Assembly: GCA_002631855.1 (NCBI GenBank)
Contig: NTLF01000014.1
Location: 233,951-297,950, forward strand
Direction of reading: 5' to 3'
DNA length: 64,000 nt
From: Zunongwangia sp. ESRF-bin46
GTDB taxonomy: Bacteria; Bacteroidota; Bacteroidia; Flavobacteriales; Flavobacteriaceae
Shown: one piece after another, positions 43,220 through 52,394 of the stretch
Layout: each line of letters opens with the position of its first letter
Numbering within the stretch: the first letter of the stretch is position 1
Position numbers and translations under genes: made by a program
Notes under the pieces: generated by a model
What the model was told of the DNA's origin: nothing
The model's database searches: none
Seen by the model: the letters and a program-made list of their open reading frames with translations, nothing else

Positions 43220-45442
43220 ATGAAACCTATATTTTTATGGGTAACACTACTAAGTGGTGTAGTTACGTACGCGCAAACCATAACTGGTAAAGTGGTTACC
43301 CAAACTAATTCTCCTGTTGAAAACGTTGCAGTTTTTAATAAAAACTCAGGAGAGCATACGCATACCGATGCTTCGGGTGCTTTTACATTACAAAACAACA
43401 CCGAAAATGATGAAATTTATATTTCTCACTTAGGGTTTGAAACAGTTATTTTTCCAGTAACTTCAGAAAGTTTCTCTTCGGAAACAAACATTGTTTTAAA
43501 AGAATCTTCCGTGAGTTTACAACAAATTGTAATCTCTCCTGAAGTAAACACCCTTAACCAAATTACCGATGTAGATTTAGAAACCGACCCAGTAAAATCG
43601 TCGCAAGAAATCTTAAGGAAAGTCCCCGGACTTATCATTGGCCAACACGCTGGTGGTGGAAAAGCTGAGCAGATTTTCCTTCGCGGCTTCGATATTGACC
43701 ACGGTACCGATATTAGCCTTTCTGTAGATGGGATGCCAGTAAATATGGTGTCGCACGCTCACGGTCAAGGCTACAGCGATCTACACTTTTTAATACCAGA
43801 AACCATTGAAAATATCGAGTTTGGCAAAGGTCCTTATTACGCTAAGGAAGGTGATTTCACCACAGCTGGATATGTGAATTTTAAAACAAAGAACAAATTA
43901 GACAATAGCTCGATTTCGGTGGAATATGGTGATTTTAATTCGTTTAGAACGGTAGGTATGTTCAAGGTATTGGAAACCGAAAAAAGCAACGCGTACATTG
44001 CAGCTACTCTAAATACTTTTGATGGTCCTTACGATTCTCCCCAAAACTTTAATCGATATAATGTAATGGGGAAGTTTAATTTTAAATTACCTGGCGACCA
44101 ACATATGTCTATAAGCGCGTCGCACTTTCAAAGTAAATGGGACGCCTCTGGGCAAATACCTCAACGTGCTGTAGACTCAGGCTTAATTGATCGTTTTGGT
44201 GCTATCGACGACACCGAAGGTGGCAACACCAGTCGTTCCAATTTAATAATAAACCATACGAAAATCCTATCCCCAACGCAAAAGCTTAAAAGCACGGCTT
44301 ACGCTACGCATTATGATTTTGAGTTGTACTCTAACTTTACGTTCTTTTTAGAAGACCCCGTAAATGGCGATCAAATAATGCAACAAGAAGACCGTAACTT
44401 GTTTGGTTTTGAAACTGCTTATTCTGAAAAATTAAAAGCGAATGCTTTCGATTTTGAATATACTGCTGGTGGTGGTGTTCGATATGATGATGTAAATGAT
44501 GTTCAGCTTTCCAGAACTAAAAATCGAGATGAAATATTAGAGCGGTTAGCTTTTGGAAATGTAGACCAAATGAACGCTTTCGGGTTTGTAAATACTGAAT
44601 TTGATTTTGGTGACTTTAAAATAAATCCAGCGTTACGATTGGATTACTTTAAGTTCGATTACGAAAATTTCTTGACTGAAACATATGATAATAAAAGCGA
44701 AAGCAAAGTATTCGCCAGTCCAAAGCTGAATTTTGTATACAGCCCAAACCGTCAACTGCAATTATTCGCAAAAACAGGAATTGGGTTTCACTCAAACGAC
44801 AGTCGGGTTGTAGTAGCCAATAGTGGAGAAGATATTTTACCCACAGCCTATGGAGCAGATTTAGGAGCAATTTATAAAGTAACAGATAACTTGATTTTGA
44901 ATACCGCTCTTTGGTCGCTGTTTTTAGATCAGGAATTTGTGTATGTGGGGGATGCCGCCATTGTAGAGCCTAGCGGAAAAACACGCCGATTAGGTGTTGA
45001 CTTTGGCGCTCGGTACGAAGCAACCGATTGGCTATACTTCTTTAGTGATATAAATTACACCTACGCCCGAAGTACAGAAGCCCCAGAAGGCGAAGATTAC
45101 ATTCCGTTAGCACCCGATTTAACCTCAACGGGAGGTGTTGCTTTTGAAAACATCGGTGATTTTTCAGGTGGATTAAATTATAGATATATTAAAGATCGTG
45201 CTGCAAACGAGGATAATAGTATTGTTGCTGAAGGCTATTTTGTAACCGATTTCAATATTAATTACACCTACAAAAATTTCGTGTTTGGAGTTATCATTGA
45301 AAATTTACTTGATACCGAATGGAATGAAACACAATTTGCCACTGAAAGCCGCTTATTTAACGAAGCCGAACCAGTAGAAGAGATTCATTTTACACCAGGA
45401 ACCCCGTTTTTTATAAGAGGAAAAGTGACGGTTAATTTTTAA
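43220..45442 (+). CDS. TonB-dependent receptor, probable metal uptake
   Basis: A 740-residue outer-membrane receptor with a signal peptide (FLWVTLLSGVVTYAQ), a carboxypeptidase-regulatory-like domain at residues 18-95 (TGKVVTQTNSPVENVAVFN), a plug at 115-230 and a barrel ending in TPFFIRGKVTVNF. The plug contains 'VNMVSHAHGQGYSDLHF', with three histidines in a loop, and 'GGGKAEQIFLRGFDIDHGTD'. The size and the plug loop resemble ZnuD-like and cobalamin/metal receptors more than SusC proteins. With the His-rich protein upstream it likely imports a metal or metal complex. A bidirectional terminator follows. Confidence 0.88.
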   Translation: MKPIFLWVTLLSGVVTYAQTITGKVVTQTNSPVENVAVFNKNSGEHTHTDASGAFTLQNNTENDEIYISHLGFETVIFPVTSESFSSETNIVLKESSVSLQQIVISPEVNTLNQITDVDLETDPVKSSQEILRKVPGLIIGQHAGGGKAEQIFLRGFDIDHGTDISLSVDGMPVNMVSHAHGQGYSDLHFLIPETIENIEFGKGPYYAKEGDFTTAGYVNFKTKNKLDNSSISVEYGDFNSFRTVGMFKVLETEKSNAYIAATLNTFDGPYDSPQNFNRYNVMGKFNFKLPGDQHMSISASHFQSKWDASGQIPQRAVDSGLIDRFGAIDDTEGGNTSRSNLIINHTKILSPTQKLKSTAYATHYDFELYSNFTFFLEDPVNGDQIMQQEDRNLFGFETAYSEKLKANAFDFEYTAGGGVRYDDVNDVQLSRTKNRDEILERLAFGNVDQMNAFGFVNTEFDFGDFKINPALRLDYFKFDYENFLTETYDNKSESKVFASPKLNFVYSPNRQLQLFAKTGIGFHSNDSRVVVANSGEDILPTAYGADLGAIYKVTDNLILNTALWSLFLDQEFVYVGDAAIVEPSGKTRRLGVDFGARYEATDWLYFFSDINYTYARSTEAPEGEDYIPLAPDLTSTGGVAFENIGDFSGGLNYRYIKDRAANEDNSIVAEGYFVTDFNINYTYKNFVFGVIIENLLDTEWNETQFATESRLFNEAEPVEEIHFTPGTPFFIRGKVTVNF

Positions 45443-45453
45443 AATTATTTATA

Positions 45454-45493
45454 CGAAAAAGCACAGTGCACAAATTTGTATTGTGCTTTTTTA
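45454..45493. terminator. bidirectional terminator between the TonB receptor and recO
   Basis: aaaaagcaca (45456-45465) pairs with tgtgcttttt (45482-45491) with a partly self-complementary 16-base loop. The A and T flanks allow it to serve both converging genes; it touches the recO stop codon. Confidence 0.75.
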
Positions 45494-46210
45494 ATTAAAA
45501 AGTTGTTGTAAAACTGCTAGGGATTTAGGTGTTTTAAAGCCTTGCGAATGGTATTGATAATAATTAAGAAGTAAATTTAAAGTTGCCGTTCTCGTTTTTT
45601 TATGGAGTTTTATTTCAGTTAAACTGTCAAACTCTTTAGTAAAAAACAGTTTTAACGCCTCTATCTCTTCTCCTTCTACTGAAAAATGATCATCAAAATG
45701 TTGTTCAAAAGTTCCTTCTTGGATATTAAAATATGGATATTCAATAGTTGAGGTGTCTGGATAAAAACCTAAATACTGAGATAATTTTAATAGGAAAAGT
45801 ATATGAAAGTTGGCATAGTTTTCATGCAAATCCAACCATTGAAAAGAATACGTTAAAAACTGAAATAATTGCGAATTGCTTTCTTCTTCTTTTATCGTAC
45901 TTTTTAAAATTTCAGAAAGAAACATAACGAGTGATGATTTATAAACGTCGCTATGCAGCGTTTGATACGGCTGGATGATTTTCGCTTCTTTTATATATTC
46001 AAGCGTACCTTTATTTTTATGGTTGGCAACTAAATCGAGTAGTGTTAAAGGCTGAAAGAAGGAAGTACGAAGTTTCCCTTTTTTCGACTTTAATATATTA
46101 CGGAGCATGTAGCTTTTTAGACCATCGACTTCTGTTAAGCAGCTTACAATTAAATCGGCTTCTGAATACCGCAAGGAAGAAATTACAATGGCTTTGGTGG
46201 AAACGAGCAT
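45491..46210 (-). CDS. recO: DNA repair protein RecO
   Basis: A 239-residue recombination mediator that loads RecA onto SSB-covered DNA within the RecFOR pathway. The N-terminal OB-fold starts 'STKAIVISSLRYSEADLIVSCLTE' (in parts), with 'KGKLRTSFFQPLTLLDL', and a helical domain follows. The length is typical. Its zinc-finger cysteines are not evident, which is common outside some lineages. The ATG overlaps the stop codon of the upstream porZ gene by one base (TAATG), so the two are translationally coupled. Confidence 0.9.
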   Translation of the reverse strand: MLVSTKAIVISSLRYSEADLIVSCLTEVDGLKSYMLRNILKSKKGKLRTSFFQPLTLLDLVANHKNKGTLEYIKEAKIIQPYQTLHSDVYKSSLVMFLSEILKSTIKEEESNSQLFQFLTYSFQWLDLHENYANFHILFLLKLSQYLGFYPDTSTIEYPYFNIQEGTFEQHFDDHFSVEGEEIEALKLFFTKEFDSLTEIKLHKKTRTATLNLLLNYYQYHSQGFKTPKSLAVLQQLFN

Positions 46211-48507
46211 TATCTGACGACCATAATTTTAGCTACTTTAGTTTCCAACGCATCTTCAGTGCTTATTAAAACTAAATAGACCCCAGAAGCTACTTTATAC
46301 TCGCCAAAAGCTTTCGTGTCCCATAAAATACTACCGCCTTCACTGGTTTCTTCAAAAACTAAATTCCCTTCAATATCAGTTATTTTTACTGTGGCATTGG
46401 CTGTGAGGCCGTCTATGGTCACATTACCATTAAAACCAGGCCTTACGGGATTAGGGTAAGCATATACATTATCAAGGTTTTCACGTGGAGCTGTTGCTGT
46501 ACCATTATATGAAACCAAGCCTTTATTGGTTGCAATGTAAACCACCCCGCTAAACTCGTCAATAGCGATATCTTGTATGTTATTGGATGGTAAAGGTGAA
46601 TTGTCTTTGGTAAATCGCAATAGGGTTTCCTGTCCATTGGACGACACATAAAACACCCCAGAGTTACCTGTTGCTATCCATTTGTTGTTAGAGCCGTCAA
46701 CAACAATTTGTGCGATGGACTGCTCAAAAAGCAACTCTTGTGGCACTCCATCTTCAAGAATGATAATTTCTTGGGCTTCAACATCTGCGTCTTCTTCAAA
46801 GAAACCACCTGTGTTAAAAAGTACGCGTAGCCCTTCAGAAGTACCAATCCAAAGCCTGTTTTGGTTATCTAATGCCAAGGCACGTATACTCACATCGGGT
46901 AAATTACCGTTTCCTACGCCTTCGGAAATTCTATTAAACTTATTTTGGCTTATGTTATAGCCGACCAACCCACTTTGCAAGGTGCCAAAAAAAATATATC
47001 CTTGATTGGTGGTCTCCACTTCAGTTAAGGCCAATTCACTGTCAGTAGTGACTATAGAACTTACGTCAACTCGTTGAAATTGACCTTCGGGAGTTCTTTT
47101 TATGAGCCCTTCAGCTATTCTAGATTGTGTAAACCAAAGGTTACCTTGGTTGTCATAGTCCATACCAAATAAACGAATTCCTTCAATGTTACCATTTGAA
47201 TTAGAAGTTATTTCAAGCGGACTGTTGGTTTCATTATACAAGGTTATAGGTTGTTGATCTACAATTTGCAACAGTCCCTTTTCATAGGAAGTCATAAAAA
47301 CTTCTTCAAAATTATTAGGATTTATTTTCACCCGAACCAAATCGTTAACCTCAGTATTAAACGGTGCTGCTAAATCTTCGTAAGAAATATTAGCCCATTC
47401 ACCTTCTCTAAAATTACTAACACCTTTAAAGGTTCTGGGATTAGGGTCAAAATTAACCGTAATATCTCCATAATTTACCCAAAGCTGGCCTGGTGACGCA
47501 TCTATACTGAAACTTTGATTTGATATGGGACCGTCTGGCAAAATTTGTTGAGCTTGTCCATTGTCAAATGGCACGGCAAGTATTCCATTCTCTGTAGTAC
47601 CCAGGTAAAATATGTTATTAAAAGCAAATCCAGATTGTAGTTGAAAATCAAACTCTGGCAATGAAGTTACACTTGCTTCTTGCTGAAAGCCTTCACTATA
47701 GGTTTGTATTGATTTATTAGTAGTAACTGTAAGTAAAGTATTGTTTGTTTGAAAATCGACTATGGTGTTGTTAAAACCTGCTACGTTATTTACCCCGCCT
47801 CCAGGGTTGAGCTTAAATACATTGTTACTACCGTTAAAAATATATAACTCTGAAGCTAAGTTTTGAACACCTCTAAAATCACCATTTTGAATAGTGTTCC
47901 ATTCTTGAAAATCTATTAAGTTTTCGCTGTTTACAAGAGCTTTTTTTACACCATTTTCTGTTGCTGCAAATATAAATTGGGACATTACAGTTGTTTGATA
48001 AATATTTATCAATGACCCACCAGCCCCAATAAAATAACTGTCACCAAACTCTAGAGTGGCTAAATTATATACTGAAATACCATACCCTGTTGAAATGTAC
48101 ACAAGGTCGTTATACTCATAAAAGTCGTTGATCATTTTTTGGTTTGGCGGTATTACTTGCTTGTCCAATATATCAACAACCGTCAATATGTTTTCCTCAC
48201 CATCTTGAACTATTTCAATAAGTCCCGTTTCATAACCAATTACTAATAAATTGTGTGCTTCACTATAATGAATCGTAGAAATAAGTTCTCCGGAAAGACC
48301 ATTTACAGTCGAAATGGTTTCAATTTCATTCGTAGTTAAATCATACGTGAAAACAGCATTTTCTGAAGCTGCATATATCCTATCATTTCCTTGAGAAATA
48401 TCTTTGATTGAAGTGTATGAGAAATACCCCGACCAAGAATTTTCAAAATTTTGGGCATTACTGTAAAAGGTAAGAAAAAACAGAATCGTTGTTACAACAT
48501 ACTTCAT
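46210..48507 (-). CDS. porZ: type IX secretion system protein PorZ
   Basis: A 765-residue exported protein with a signal peptide (VVTTILFFLTFYSNAQ). The N-terminal two-thirds has repeated propeller motifs of the two-component-regulator type (IYAASENAVFTYDL, LVIGYETGLIEIV, LWIGTSEGLRVL, KWIATGNSGVFYVS), forming two propellers. The C-terminal 85 residues (NVYAYPNPVRPGFNGNV ... SGVYLVLIS ... AKIMVVR) are a T9SS sorting domain. In Porphyromonas PorZ is part of the surface attachment complex that passes anionic LPS to the sortase PorU. The gene order porZ-recO with overlap is seen in other Flavobacteria. It supports an active T9SS, consistent with the sorted proteins at 7242-10694. Confidence 0.88.
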   Translation of the reverse strand: MKYVVTTILFFLTFYSNAQNFENSWSGYFSYTSIKDISQGNDRIYAASENAVFTYDLTTNEIETISTVNGLSGELISTIHYSEAHNLLVIGYETGLIEIVQDGEENILTVVDILDKQVIPPNQKMINDFYEYNDLVYISTGYGISVYNLATLEFGDSYFIGAGGSLINIYQTTVMSQFIFAATENGVKKALVNSENLIDFQEWNTIQNGDFRGVQNLASELYIFNGSNNVFKLNPGGGVNNVAGFNNTIVDFQTNNTLLTVTTNKSIQTYSEGFQQEASVTSLPEFDFQLQSGFAFNNIFYLGTTENGILAVPFDNGQAQQILPDGPISNQSFSIDASPGQLWVNYGDITVNFDPNPRTFKGVSNFREGEWANISYEDLAAPFNTEVNDLVRVKINPNNFEEVFMTSYEKGLLQIVDQQPITLYNETNSPLEITSNSNGNIEGIRLFGMDYDNQGNLWFTQSRIAEGLIKRTPEGQFQRVDVSSIVTTDSELALTEVETTNQGYIFFGTLQSGLVGYNISQNKFNRISEGVGNGNLPDVSIRALALDNQNRLWIGTSEGLRVLFNTGGFFEEDADVEAQEIIILEDGVPQELLFEQSIAQIVVDGSNNKWIATGNSGVFYVSSNGQETLLRFTKDNSPLPSNNIQDIAIDEFSGVVYIATNKGLVSYNGTATAPRENLDNVYAYPNPVRPGFNGNVTIDGLTANATVKITDIEGNLVFEETSEGGSILWDTKAFGEYKVASGVYLVLISTEDALETKVAKIMVVR

Positions 48508-48566
48508 AGAGAATACTTTTTCAGAAATATAACACGCTAAAATACTATTTATTGCAGGATTTCAAT

Positions 48567-48613
48567 GAAAAAAGGTTGATGATATTACTACTAACTATAT
48601 CATCAACCTTTTA
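48567..48613 (-). terminator. terminator of gdhA
   Basis: aaggttgatgata (48572-48584) pairs perfectly over 13 bases with tatcatcaacctt (48598-48610); on the minus strand a T run (48573-48567) follows. It is 30 bases after the gdhA stop. Confidence 0.85.
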
Positions 48614-48641
48614 TAATCTTTATCAAAAAAATATTTCAGAA

Positions 48642-49985
48642 TTACACGACGCCTTGAGCCATCATGGCTTCTGCTACTTTTACAAATCCTGCAATATTGG
48701 CTCCTTTTACATAATCAACATATCCATCACCATCTTTACCGTATTTAACACAAGCGGCGTGAATATCGTTCATAATGGCATGTAATTTTTCATCTACTTC
48801 TTTGGCTGGCCAGCTAAGTCCTAGTGCATTTTGAGACATCTCTAGGCCTGATGTTGCAACACCTCCAGCATTTGATGCTTTTCCTGGTGAGAACAATATT
48901 TTAGCTTTCTGGAATACTTCAATAGCTTCTGGTGTAGAAGGCATATTAGCTCCTTCCCCCACACAAATACAACCATTATCAACCAATGTTTTAGCTTCAT
49001 CAGCATCTAATTCGTTTTGTGTTGCACACGGTAACGCAATATCGCATTTTATGCTCCAAGGACGTTTTCCTTCGTGGTACTCTGCTGATGGATACTTGTC
49101 TAAATATTCTTTAATACGACCACGCTTTTCATTTTTAAGTTCCATTACGAAAGCAAGTTTTTCTTCATCAATCCCTTCTGAATCATATATAAATCCTGAT
49201 GAATCTGAAAAAGTAACCACTTTACCACCAAATTCCATTGCTTTTTGCGCAGCAAATTGGGCAACATTACCAGAACCGGAAATCACAACTGTTTTTCCTT
49301 TAAAAGATTCGCCTTGGGTTTCAAGCATATTTTTTGCAAAGTACACGTTACCATAGCCTGTTGCTTCAGGACGGATTAGAGAACCTCCGTATGAGCGTCC
49401 TTTACCTGTTAATACTCCTGTAAACTCATTACGAAGTCTTTTGTACTGACCGAACATATAACCTATTTCGCGTCCTCCAACTCCAATGTCACCCGCGGGC
49501 ACATCTGTGTTTGGACCAATGTGTTTAGCCAATTCAGTCATAAAGCTTTGACAAAAGCGCATTACTTCATTATCACTTTTCCCTTTTGGGTTGAAGTTAG
49601 ACCCTCCTTTACCACCACCCATAGGTAGCGTAGTAAGACTGTTTTTAAAAACCTGTTCAAACCCTAAAAACTTTAATATGCTCAAATTTACCGATGGGTG
49701 AAAACGCAATCCACCTTTATATGGGCCAATTGCAGAATTAAACTCTACACGGTATCCCTTATTAACCTGAATATCGCCATTGTCATCTATCCAAGGTACT
49801 CTGAATAAAATGGTGCGTTCTGGTTCAACCATACGCTCCAATAGCATTTTATTTTGGTATCTTTCGTTTTTTTCAATGAATGGAATTACCGTTTCTGCAA
49901 CTTCTGTTACAGCTTGCATAAATTCCGGTTCATTAGGATTTAATTCTTCAACTTTTGAAATGAAATCTTGAATACTTTGTTTCAT
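48642..49985 (-). CDS. gdhA: NADP-type glutamate dehydrogenase
   Basis: A 447-residue hexameric enzyme that interconverts 2-oxoglutarate plus ammonia and glutamate, mainly for ammonia assimilation. The N-terminal substrate domain includes PYKGGLRFHPSVN and the catalytic-Lys region 'TLPMGGGKGGSNFNPKGKS', with 'VPAGDIGVGGREIGYMFGQYK' split around residue 170. The Rossmann domain has 'VVISGSGNVAQFAAQKA'. The length and the 'GRSYGGSLIRPEATGYG' segment fit the small-subunit NADP-dependent form (class S50, about 450 residues). It has a -7 box 125 bases upstream, giving a leader of around 120 bases. Confidence 0.95.
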   Translation of the reverse strand: MKQSIQDFISKVEELNPNEPEFMQAVTEVAETVIPFIEKNERYQNKMLLERMVEPERTILFRVPWIDDNGDIQVNKGYRVEFNSAIGPYKGGLRFHPSVNLSILKFLGFEQVFKNSLTTLPMGGGKGGSNFNPKGKSDNEVMRFCQSFMTELAKHIGPNTDVPAGDIGVGGREIGYMFGQYKRLRNEFTGVLTGKGRSYGGSLIRPEATGYGNVYFAKNMLETQGESFKGKTVVISGSGNVAQFAAQKAMEFGGKVVTFSDSSGFIYDSEGIDEEKLAFVMELKNEKRGRIKEYLDKYPSAEYHEGKRPWSIKCDIALPCATQNELDADEAKTLVDNGCICVGEGANMPSTPEAIEVFQKAKILFSPGKASNAGGVATSGLEMSQNALGLSWPAKEVDEKLHAIMNDIHAACVKYGKDGDGYVDYVKGANIAGFVKVAEAMMAQGVV

Positions 49986-50110
49986 TGTAGAGAGGGTTTT
50001 TATTGTTTATGGTGAAAATATTTCAGAATAAGAAAGTGATTTGTAGTGCTTTGCAAATAGTTTATTTAACCCTGAAATACTTTAAATTATTTGTTTGCGT
50101 TATTAAAATG

Positions 50111-50118
50111 CAAATATA
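50111..50118 (-). promoter_or_regulatory. -7 box of gdhA
   Basis: TATATTTG on the minus strand, 125 bases before the gdhA ATG. The implied long leader could carry a regulatory element, but I see no recognisable riboswitch in it. Confidence 0.45.
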
Positions 50119-50200
50119 ACCGTTATAAAAAAAAAGGACGTTAATTTTTTACAAATAAGCTAAATATCTTCAATATATTTCACTGTTAGATATGTTTTTA

Positions 50201-50208
50201 TATATTTG
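50201..50208 (+). promoter_or_regulatory. -7 box of the beta-barrel protein gene
   Basis: TATATTTG on the plus strand ends 28 bases before the ATG at 50237. It is 82 bases from the divergent gdhA box. Confidence 0.5.
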
Positions 50209-50236
50209 TTACGATTCAAACTAAACCCAATCGACA

Positions 50237-51037
50237 ATGAATACCAGAAACCTGCTGTTGGTATTTTTACTTCTAGTTTCCGCTAAACAGGAAATTTATA
50301 GCCAGTTTGGCTTCTCTCACGAGATAGGTGTAATTACCGGCCCTGTTACATTTTATTCAGATTATGGACAACGAAACGATTTTGAAACCAATGTTGGTAA
50401 CGTGGGTTTTGGTGTAGGTTTGATCCATTACATTAACTTTTCTTACAGGGCAGATTGTAACTGTTATACACGAGATACTTATTTTAATGATCACTTTAAA
50501 ATACGTAACGAAATAGATTACCACAAAACTAATCTTGAGCATATGGGGCGATGGGTAGACCCTGATGATAATTCAGAGTTTGCACAACAATTACGTGCTA
50601 TGGAGGGCTCCACAACAGTTTTTGATATAGGTTCACAACTAGAGTATTTTCCATTGAGTATACGTGATTTTGCCGCTGGAGGTTATAAACTTGCTCCTTT
50701 CGTTAGTCTAGGTGTGCACTATGTTAACTTTAATCCCGAATCTTCATCGAGTAGAGGTCCTTTAAACGACCCTGTTTCTACACCTGTAAAATATATAAAT
50801 GCTTTTCAGCAAGAAGCTGCCTCTACGTTTTCTATGGTAGGAAGTATTGGGGTTCGTTACAAACTCACCCCTTTAAGTGACCTTATGCTTGACAGCCGTT
50901 GGCAATATTATTTTAGCGATTGGGTAGATGGGCTTAACCCTGGTATTGACCAAAATGAAGTGAGACCCGTGCCTGAAAACAAATCCAATGATTGGATTTA
51001 TTGGATAAACATTGGGTATATATATTACTTAGATTAA
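50237..51037 (+). CDS. outer-membrane beta-barrel protein (THC0290_0291-like)
   Basis: A 266-residue exported protein with a signal peptide (NLLLVFLLLVSAKQEIYSQ). The mature chain opens with 'FGFSHEIGVITGPVTFYSDYG' (in parts FGFSHEIGVIT and GPVTFYSDYG) and shows alternating strands, several aromatic residues and the end 'YWINIGYIYYLD', which fits an eight- to ten-stranded outer-membrane barrel. I believe it belongs to the THC0290_0291 family of Bacteroidota, of unknown function, but this is from memory and not certain. It is divergent from gdhA with its own promoter box. Confidence 0.65.
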   Translation: MNTRNLLLVFLLLVSAKQEIYSQFGFSHEIGVITGPVTFYSDYGQRNDFETNVGNVGFGVGLIHYINFSYRADCNCYTRDTYFNDHFKIRNEIDYHKTNLEHMGRWVDPDDNSEFAQQLRAMEGSTTVFDIGSQLEYFPLSIRDFAAGGYKLAPFVSLGVHYVNFNPESSSSRGPLNDPVSTPVKYINAFQQEAASTFSMVGSIGVRYKLTPLSDLMLDSRWQYYFSDWVDGLNPGIDQNEVRPVPENKSNDWIYWINIGYIYYLD

Positions 51038-51055
51038 AAAACGATGTTATTATAA

Positions 51056-51090
51056 AATAAAAAAGCCCGTGATAGACATCCCGGGCTTTT
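51056..51090. terminator. bidirectional terminator
   Basis: aaaagcccg (51061-51069) pairs with cgggctttt (51082-51090) over nine bases around a 12-base loop. It separates the beta-barrel gene from the converging metB-like gene. Confidence 0.8.
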
Positions 51091-51118
51091 CCTTTATATG
51101 ATATACTTTTAGGTTTTT

Positions 51119-52261
51119 TTATCCTATTGCTTGTTTTAAATCGGCAACCAAATCCTCCCCATCCTCAATACCTACGCTTAACCGAATTAACGAATCGACA
51201 ATTCCATTTTTTTCACGTTCTTTTTTTGGGATACTTGCATGCGTCATACTCGCAGGGTGTCCTGCTAAGCTTTCTACTCCCCCAAGACTTTCGGCTAAAG
51301 TGAATACTTTTAGGTTTTCTACTATTTTAATGGCTTCATTATAATTGTTCCCTTTAGTTGTAAAAGAAATCATCCCCCCAAAATCGCTCATTTGTTCTTT
51401 GGCAACATCATGATTAGGGTGATCTTTAAACCCTGGCCAATACACTTTTTCAATTTTTGGATGATAAGAAAGATATTCAGCTACTTTTTTTCCATTTTCA
51501 CAATGGCGCTGCATGCGCACGTGCAACGTTTTTAACCCGCGTAGCACCAAAAAACTATCTTGTGGCCCTGCAATACCTCCACTTGCATTCTGAATAAAAT
51601 ATAATTTATCAGCCAGTTCTTTATCTTTTACTGCAAGGGTTCCCATAACTACATCGCTATGACCGCCCAAATATTTAGTTGCACTGTGCATAACTATATC
51701 AGCCCCCAAATCTAATGGACGCTGTAAATATGCCGTGGCAAATGTATTGTCTACAGCCAATAAAACATTGCACTTCTTAGCTACAGCAGCCGCTTTTTTT
51801 ATATCAATAATATTCATCATCGGGTTGGTTGGTGTTTCCACCCAAATAAGTTTTGTTTTATCGGTAACGTATTCTTGAATTTTATCGGCATTTTGCATTC
51901 CAATAAACCGAAATTTAATTCCAAAATCTTCAAAAATAGTAGTAAACAAACGGTATGTTCCCCCATACAAGTCGTTGGTAGAAATTACTTCATCACCCGG
52001 TTTTAAAAGTTTAATAACCGCATCAATTGCTGCCAAGCCACTTCCAAAAGCCATTCCGTAATTTCCATTTTCAATACTGGCAATCGCACGTTCTAAAGCA
52101 CTTCGAGTTGGGTTTCCACTGCGGGAATATTCAAACCCGTTATGTCCTCCCGGAGTACTTTGTGAGTAAGTAGTTGTTTGGTAAATAGGTGGCATGACCG
52201 ATCCATAAGCTGGATCTACATCGTGCTGCCCCCCATGAATTGTTTTTGTATTAAATTTCAT
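51119..52261 (-). CDS. metB: cystathionine gamma-synthase/lyase family PLP enzyme
   Basis: A 380-residue enzyme of the Cys/Met metabolism PLP family (fold type I). The Schiff-base lysine is K196 in MHSATKYLGGHSD, D171 in AVDNTFATAYL binds the pyridine nitrogen, and the phosphate-binding 'AFGSGLAAID' and 'NDLYGGTYRLF' are intact; 'FEYSRSGNPTR' supplies residues from the neighbouring subunit. It could be cystathionine gamma-synthase or gamma-lyase; the sequence alone does not separate them safely. The preferred start is ATG 52261 (MKFNTKTIHGG), preceded by AAGG; a GTG at 52270 would add three residues. Confidence 0.9.
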   Translation of the reverse strand: MKFNTKTIHGGQHDVDPAYGSVMPPIYQTTTYSQSTPGGHNGFEYSRSGNPTRSALERAIASIENGNYGMAFGSGLAAIDAVIKLLKPGDEVISTNDLYGGTYRLFTTIFEDFGIKFRFIGMQNADKIQEYVTDKTKLIWVETPTNPMMNIIDIKKAAAVAKKCNVLLAVDNTFATAYLQRPLDLGADIVMHSATKYLGGHSDVVMGTLAVKDKELADKLYFIQNASGGIAGPQDSFLVLRGLKTLHVRMQRHCENGKKVAEYLSYHPKIEKVYWPGFKDHPNHDVAKEQMSDFGGMISFTTKGNNYNEAIKIVENLKVFTLAESLGGVESLAGHPASMTHASIPKKEREKNGIVDSLIRLSVGIEDGEDLVADLKQAIG

Positions 52262-52305
52262 ATCCTTCACCTTAATTATAGGTTTTTAGCCTTTTAATAT
52301 AATTT

Positions 52306-52338
52306 TTGCAGTCGCTCTTTTTAATCTTAGTACTTTTG
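52306..52338 (+). promoter_or_regulatory. promoter of the DUF3298-type lipoprotein operon
   Basis: TTTTTG (TTG at 52306-52308) and TACTTTTG (52331-52338) are separated by 22 bases, a good match to the Bacteroidota TTG-N17-23-TAnnTTTG promoter. The ATG is 57 bases downstream at 52395. Confidence 0.6.
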
Positions 52339-52394
52339 AAGTATAAAGGTAATGGTTTCCCCTTGGAAAGATAATCCCATCAATTTTTTAACGT

